Shown here: piece after piece, positions 47,184 through 50,331 of the stretch
How the letters are laid out: every line of letters starts with the position of its first letter
How positions within the stretch are numbered: the stretch's first letter is position 1
NCBI GenBank assembly: GCA_015655145.1
Contig: JAATFO010000025.1
Location: 1-50,331 of the forward strand
Direction of reading: 5' to 3'
Origin: Enterobacterales bacterium
GTDB taxonomy: Bacteria > Pseudomonadota > Gammaproteobacteria > Enterobacterales > Enterobacteriaceae
Length of the DNA stretch: 50,331 nt
Position numbers and translations under genes: made by a program
The notes under the pieces: generated by a model
The model's input: only the letters and a program-made list of their open reading frames with translations
Database searches by the model: none
Told to the model about the DNA's origin: nothing

Positions 47184-48233
47184 ATGCGTATTATCTTCCC
47201 GTGTTCGGCAGCGCTCGCGATGCTGTTGGCTCCCCCGCTTCAGGCCGAGACCGTGGCCGACGCGGCCCGCGCTGTGGAAGCCCATTATGGCGGTCGTGTC
47301 GGCGTCATGCTGCGCGCGCCTGGCGGCGATCCCCTTGCCGAATGGCGGGCCGACGAGCGATTCCCGGTTTCCAGCACCGTCAAGGTCCCGCTTTGCGGCG
47401 CTGTTCTGGCGCGTGTTGACGGCGGTAAGAAACAGATGGGCCAGTTGCTGTCCTATGCAACCCGCGATCTGGTGGAGTATTCGCCGGTCACTGAAGTCTA
47501 TGCCGGCACGGGGATGACGGTTGCAGACCTTTGTGCTGCGGCGATCACGCTGAGCGACAACAGCGCCGCTAATTTTTTGCTTGCAACACTGGGTGGGCCG
47601 GAAGGTTTTACCGGATTCCTGCGTGTGATCGGGGATTGGACCACGCGCCTCGACCGTCGAGAAACCGCGCTGAACGCAGGCTTGCCTGGTGATCCCCGTG
47701 ATACGACGACGCCAGCGGCCATCACCAGCACATTGGCGACCTTGCTCTTCTCCGGCGTGCTATCCCCCGCCTCACGCACCCAACTGGAAACCTGAATGCA
47801 GCAGGATCAGGTCGCTGATGCACTCCTGCGCTCAAATTTTCCCGAGGGCTGGATGATCGGAGACAAGACTGGCGCTGGCGGTTATGGCTCGCGGTCGATC
47901 ATTGCGGTGATCCGCACACCGAATGGCGCGCCCTGGCTGGCCGCCGTCTACCTGACCGGCAATGAGGCTGACATGAAGGCCCTTAATGTGGCGATAGCTC
48001 GCATCGGCGCCGCGATGATGGAAGTGATTTCCGCCGCCCCAAATTCGGCAACAAAGCCTCCTGAAAGGTGGCAGACTTCACGTCGACCAGTCGGGAATTC
48101 GCGGGTTATGGCGTGGGTATCGTACGGTGATGTTCTCCGCAAATCAGGCGCCGCACTGATCCGCGAGCCGCGGAATCTTTTCTCGGCACAGGCACTCATG
48201 ATGGAGATTGACGCTGCGATGGAACGCCTCTGA
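47184..48233 (+). pseudogene. Class A beta-lactamase with a nonsense codon at conserved Trp210
   Basis: This is a periplasmic serine beta-lactamase. After a signal peptide ending PPLQA, all class A motifs are intact and correctly spaced: S64-T-V-K67 (Ambler 70-73), S124-D-N (130-132), E160 and N164 in ETALN (166, 170), and K228-T-G (234-236). TGA at 47793-47795 is codon 204. It replaces Trp210, usually TGG, in the family text equivalent to LxxWM; the frame then continues in phase (MQQDQVADALLRSNFPEGW). The C-terminus runs about 65 residues past the normal end, so the original stop may also be lost. GAGGAAACG precedes the ATG. Without readthrough the protein lacks KTG and should be inactive. 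The GC-rich coding suggests transfer. Confidence 0.88.
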
Positions 48234-49047
48234 CGGCTGTTGGTGAGAAACCAAAACGCTTCTTGAATCGGACGGAAAAACGTGAGGCCGATTCATAGCC
48301 GACTTGATAAGCGATTTCCGAAATCGGACGGTCGGTGACTTGCAAAAGCGTCAGTGCCGTCGTCATGCGCACATCGATCAGGATGTCGTTAAAAGACTGT
48401 CCCTGATCCGCGAGCCGGCGTCTGAAGGTCGCTTCGCTCAACGCGAGAGATTGCGCCAGATCTTTTGAGATCCACGGTTTTTCCGGTGCGGCCCCGATCA
48501 TGAGGCGCACTTTCCGTTGCAGGTCGGAAGGCGTCTCTGGATCAAAGATCAGACCCGAATGCACCAACCAGGCCAACAGCTCCAGCATTCGGTGCTCGGC
48601 AACGACGTCCGGAATCCGGTCGGGTGTGGTAATGGCCTGGGCGGCACGCTCGAATGACTGCACGAATTCGCTGCCCAGGCCTTTCAGTCCAACGGCATCC
48701 TTCAACTTCTTGTGGTCCGGAAAGGCTCGCTCTAACCTGGAGAGGATCGGGTTTGCGCAGACGATCCAGGTGGATTCAAACTGCCCTCGTTCGGTTTCGT
48801 TTTGAACATCGCAACTCACTCCCTGCGCAACCGCCACGGCATCGCCGGGTGACAGAACGATCTGCTTACCGCCGATCTTCACGGTCTTCCTTCCACGTCT
48901 CAGCAAGATGAGCGAGGGGTGATCGGTTGCGAAGGTGTGAACGAGCAAATCGTTTAGTTGAAGCACCGATGCGGTCAGACCGACGTCTGGCCTCGACCAG
49001 ACCATTCGTTGGATTTTGAGTTCGCCTTTCACGTTCTGCCTCGGCAT
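48196..49047 (-). CDS. AraC-family transcription regulator
   Basis: This 283-residue regulator has an N-terminal cupin-like sensing region (about 1-175, with VKIGGKQIVLSPGDAVAVA) and a C-terminal AraC DNA-binding domain (about 185-278). The first helix-turn-helix is LAQSLALSEATFRRRLADQG; the second is ISEIAYQVGYESASRFSVRF, ending KKRFGFSP, the family signature. It lies tail-to-tail with the beta-lactamase pseudogene (38 bp overlap) and divergent from the glutathione S-transferase gene (113 bp between starts), its likely target by position. The inducer is unknown. Confidence 0.92.
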   Translation of the reverse strand: MPRQNVKGELKIQRMVWSRPDVGLTASVLQLNDLLVHTFATDHPSLILLRRGRKTVKIGGKQIVLSPGDAVAVAQGVSCDVQNETERGQFESTWIVCANPILSRLERAFPDHKKLKDAVGLKGLGSEFVQSFERAAQAITTPDRIPDVVAEHRMLELLAWLVHSGLIFDPETPSDLQRKVRLMIGAAPEKPWISKDLAQSLALSEATFRRRLADQGQSFNDILIDVRMTTALTLLQVTDRPISEIAYQVGYESASRFSVRFKKRFGFSPTAVRGVPSQRQSPS

Positions 49048-49160
49048 GAATCACTTTGATCGGATCGGCACAGCGGTTGATTGTATCAGCACAGCCTGTT
49101 GGGCAGCCAGCATCTATTATGGGTACGAACTTTACACGACGAAGAAAGAAGGACGATACG

Positions 49161-49820
49161 ATGATTCTGTATGCCTCACCTCTGGCCTGCTCGGGGGCAG
49201 CCCAAATGATCCTGCTTGAGCTTGGTCTTCCTCATGACGTCGAGTTCGTTGATATCTACGTGCAACCACATGTCGTGATCGACGATAAGGGGTTATTCGT
49301 TGGCGTGAATCCCAAAAATTCCGTTCCGGCGCTTAGACTGGATTCCGGCGAACTGCTGACCGAAATTGGCGTCATCCTGCAATACATCGCCGACCTGCAG
49401 CCCAACTCACGTCTGCTCCCGAAGACGGGCAGCCTGGCGCGTTATCGCGTTATGGAGTGGTTGAGCTACGTGGGGTCTGATGTACATAAAACCATCGGAT
49501 CGTTATTCCATCCGCATATGCCAGAGGCAGCGAAAGAGATACACAGGCAGAACCTTAACCGCAGGCTGACCTACATTGAGCAGCGGCTGGCGGATCAACC
49601 TTACTTGACAGGCGAGACGTTCACTGTGGCCGATGCCTACCTGTTCGTGATGATCGGATGGGAGCCCTATTTCAAATTCGATTTGACACCGTATCCGAAC
49701 CTCACAAAATTCCACGAACGGGTGGCATTGAGGTCGTCATATATGCGCGTTCGCCAGATCATTGCACCCGTGCTTGAACATGTGAAACTGCCAGTCTTTC
49801 CCAGGGTAGAACCCCGGTAA
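49161..49820 (+). CDS. Glutathione S-transferase, beta-class-like
   Basis: This is a cytosolic glutathione transferase, 219 residues from the ATG at 49161, which has AAGGA eight bases upstream; the frame extends further left but without a good start. The thioredoxin-like N-domain begins MILYASPLACSGAAQMILLE, with Cys10, the active residue of bacterial beta-class enzymes. NSVPAL supplies the cis-proline, and ELLTEIGVILQYIAD holds the Glu-Ser-like glutathione contact with Ile in the Ser place. The C-domain has LTGETFTVADAYLF, the conserved N-capping motif. It is divergent from the AraC gene. Substrate unknown; detoxification is the usual role. Confidence 0.92.
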   Translation: MILYASPLACSGAAQMILLELGLPHDVEFVDIYVQPHVVIDDKGLFVGVNPKNSVPALRLDSGELLTEIGVILQYIADLQPNSRLLPKTGSLARYRVMEWLSYVGSDVHKTIGSLFHPHMPEAAKEIHRQNLNRRLTYIEQRLADQPYLTGETFTVADAYLFVMIGWEPYFKFDLTPYPNLTKFHERVALRSSYMRVRQIIAPVLEHVKLPVFPRVEPR

Positions 49821-49905
49821 ACGATCTGTCGCCATCTTGAACTTGGCCCGATCGGCCACGCCCCTTACCGTTCTCGGTGTGGGCGAGGATTGCACTGTCA
49901 GACGG

Positions 49906-50028
49906 TCAGGAACCGGGTGCATTTGCCTCGCCAACCACCAGGATCGTGCCATTGCGGATGTCTTCCACCTGGGCGGGGTCGAAGCCGGTGAGGTGCCCGG
50001 TGCTTTTCGCTGATCGAACCGGAGCCAT
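49906..50028 (-). pseudogene. Possible C-terminal gene remnant, 40 codons
   Basis: The minus-strand frame contains GHLTGFDPAQVEDIRNGTIL followed by VVGEANAPGS and a stop. The smooth residue pattern looks like the end of a real protein, but I do not recognise the family, and no upstream part continues it. It may be a leftover of a transferred gene. Confidence 0.25.
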
Positions 50029-50129
50029 GCGTCGTGTCCGATGTCTTTAGCGCGACTGGTGTACACCCGGCATAGGCTATCAGAGTCGCGCGATGGGTTT
50101 CATCGAGGTGAAGGGACGTTATCTTGTTT

Positions 50130-50158
50130 TTCAATCTCGTCCCTCCCTGCGCTATAAT
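50130..50158 (+). promoter_or_regulatory. Sigma-70-like promoter pointing toward the tRNA gene
   Basis: A perfect -10 TATAAT (50153-50158) is spaced 17 bp from TTCAAT (50130-50135), followed by a GC-rich CCGCC stretch like the discriminators of stringently controlled promoters. No gene follows on the plus strand before the antisense tRNA, so a small RNA or orphan promoter is possible. Confidence 0.45.
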
Positions 50159-50244
50159 CCGCCTCCCGGCAGAGTGCGAGACATTCTTATTACGCAGGTA
50201 ACTGTGCTGGTGGAAAAGAACAAGAGAGAAGGAACAACTGGAGA

Positions 50245-50268
50245 GGCGAGCACGTTCACTGGCTCGCC
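50245..50268. other. 7-bp stem-loop near the tRNA 3' end
   Basis: GGCGAGC (50245-50251) and GCTCGCC (50262-50268) form a perfect stem with a 10-nt loop, 46 bp from the tRNA end. It could terminate or process the tRNA transcript, or end a rightward transcript from the promoter at 50130; neither side has a T-run. Confidence 0.4.
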
Positions 50269-50314
50269 CGGATCAGGAGATCATACTTCAATAATGAGTG
50301 GGTAATGCTGGAAA

Positions 50315-50331
50315 TGGTTGCGGGGGCCGGA
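50315..50331 (-). tRNA. Initiator tRNA-fMet, 3' end only
   Basis: On the minus strand the last 17 bases read TCCGGCCCCCGCAACCA, identical to the 3' end of enterobacterial initiator tRNA including the encoded CCA (complement TGG at 50315-50317). In E. coli the metZWV initiator tRNA genes lie next to amiC in the same relative orientation, which supports the call. The rest of the gene is outside the window. Confidence 0.85.

Larger units (their letters stand above)
49821..50314. other. Non-coding right end of the insertion, next to the tRNA
   Basis: No intact gene is seen. The left half carries a short minus-strand coding-looking remnant, and the right half a promoter-like sequence and a hairpin (listed separately). 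No integrase gene and no second copy of the tRNA 3' end were found in the window. Confidence 0.5.

Noticed and set aside
49737..50066. 109-residue minus-strand frame, considered as a transposase end
   Set aside because: Arg/Pro/Ser-rich translation typical of a GC-rich shadow; a different frame in the same stretch looks more protein-like but is only 40 codons.

Overview
The window is a chromosomal segment of a gram-negative gammaproteobacterium of the order Enterobacterales. The evidence is a long block whose gene order and protein lengths match the Escherichia coli recBCD neighbourhood: aas-lplT, tas, ygdR, ygdQ, mutH, rppH-ptsP, lgt-thyA, ppdA-ppdB-ygdB-ppdC, recC-ptrA-recB-recD, argA, amiC. 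The window ends inside the 3' end of an initiator tRNA gene, which lies next to amiC in E. coli too. Accessory content (an ABC amide/sugar-type operon, an RND pump, Hcp) would fit a plant- or insect-associated member such as Pectobacteriaceae or a relative, but the genus cannot be fixed from this sequence.

Layout. (1) 1-12600 is accessory. It holds the 3' part of an RND efflux pump with its outer-membrane lipoprotein. Convergent to it is a five-gene minus-strand operon: periplasmic binding protein, ATPase, permease, N,N-dimethylformamidase-like hydrolase and a fused double MarR regulator. A second MarR gene follows, divergent from a VOC-EVE gene pair, with two tandem operator-like repeats between them. 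(2) 12864-39237 is the conserved core: phospholipid repair (aas, lplT), mismatch repair (mutH), RNA 5'-end processing (rppH), nitrogen PTS (ptsP), lipoprotein maturation (lgt), thymidylate synthesis (thyA), pseudopilin-like genes and the RecBCD recombination machine with protease III. A VanX/DdpX-type dipeptidase is inserted tail-to-tail with thyA. (3) 39240-41093 is a small decayed insertion between recD and argA. It holds an hcp gene with one in-frame stop, a DUF1493 gene overlapping an unrecognised N-truncated gene, and the remains of a Tn3-type resolvase ending against the argA stop codon. (4) 41094-43900 is argA, with a pair of ARG boxes, and amiC. (5) 43985-50314 is a second insertion, between amiC and the initiator tRNA. 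It carries a luciferase-like monooxygenase, an SDR oxidoreductase, a carotenoid/retinol-oxidoreductase fragment, a RidA protein, a class A beta-lactamase with one nonsense codon, an AraC regulator and a glutathione S-transferase. Much of it (about 46.2-49.1 kb) looks more GC-rich than the core genes.

How it works together. The core genes are mostly compact operons with overlapping starts and stops (aas/lplT, ppdA/ppdB/ygdB/ppdC, ptrA/recB/recD). The accessory parts form self-contained uptake-and-degradation, detoxification/efflux and secretion-cargo modules, each with its own regulator or in visible decay. The best candidate for an undescribed functional system is the importer, DMFase-like and double-MarR operon. 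The Hcp/DUF1493 cassette is the best candidate for a decayed secretion cargo locus.
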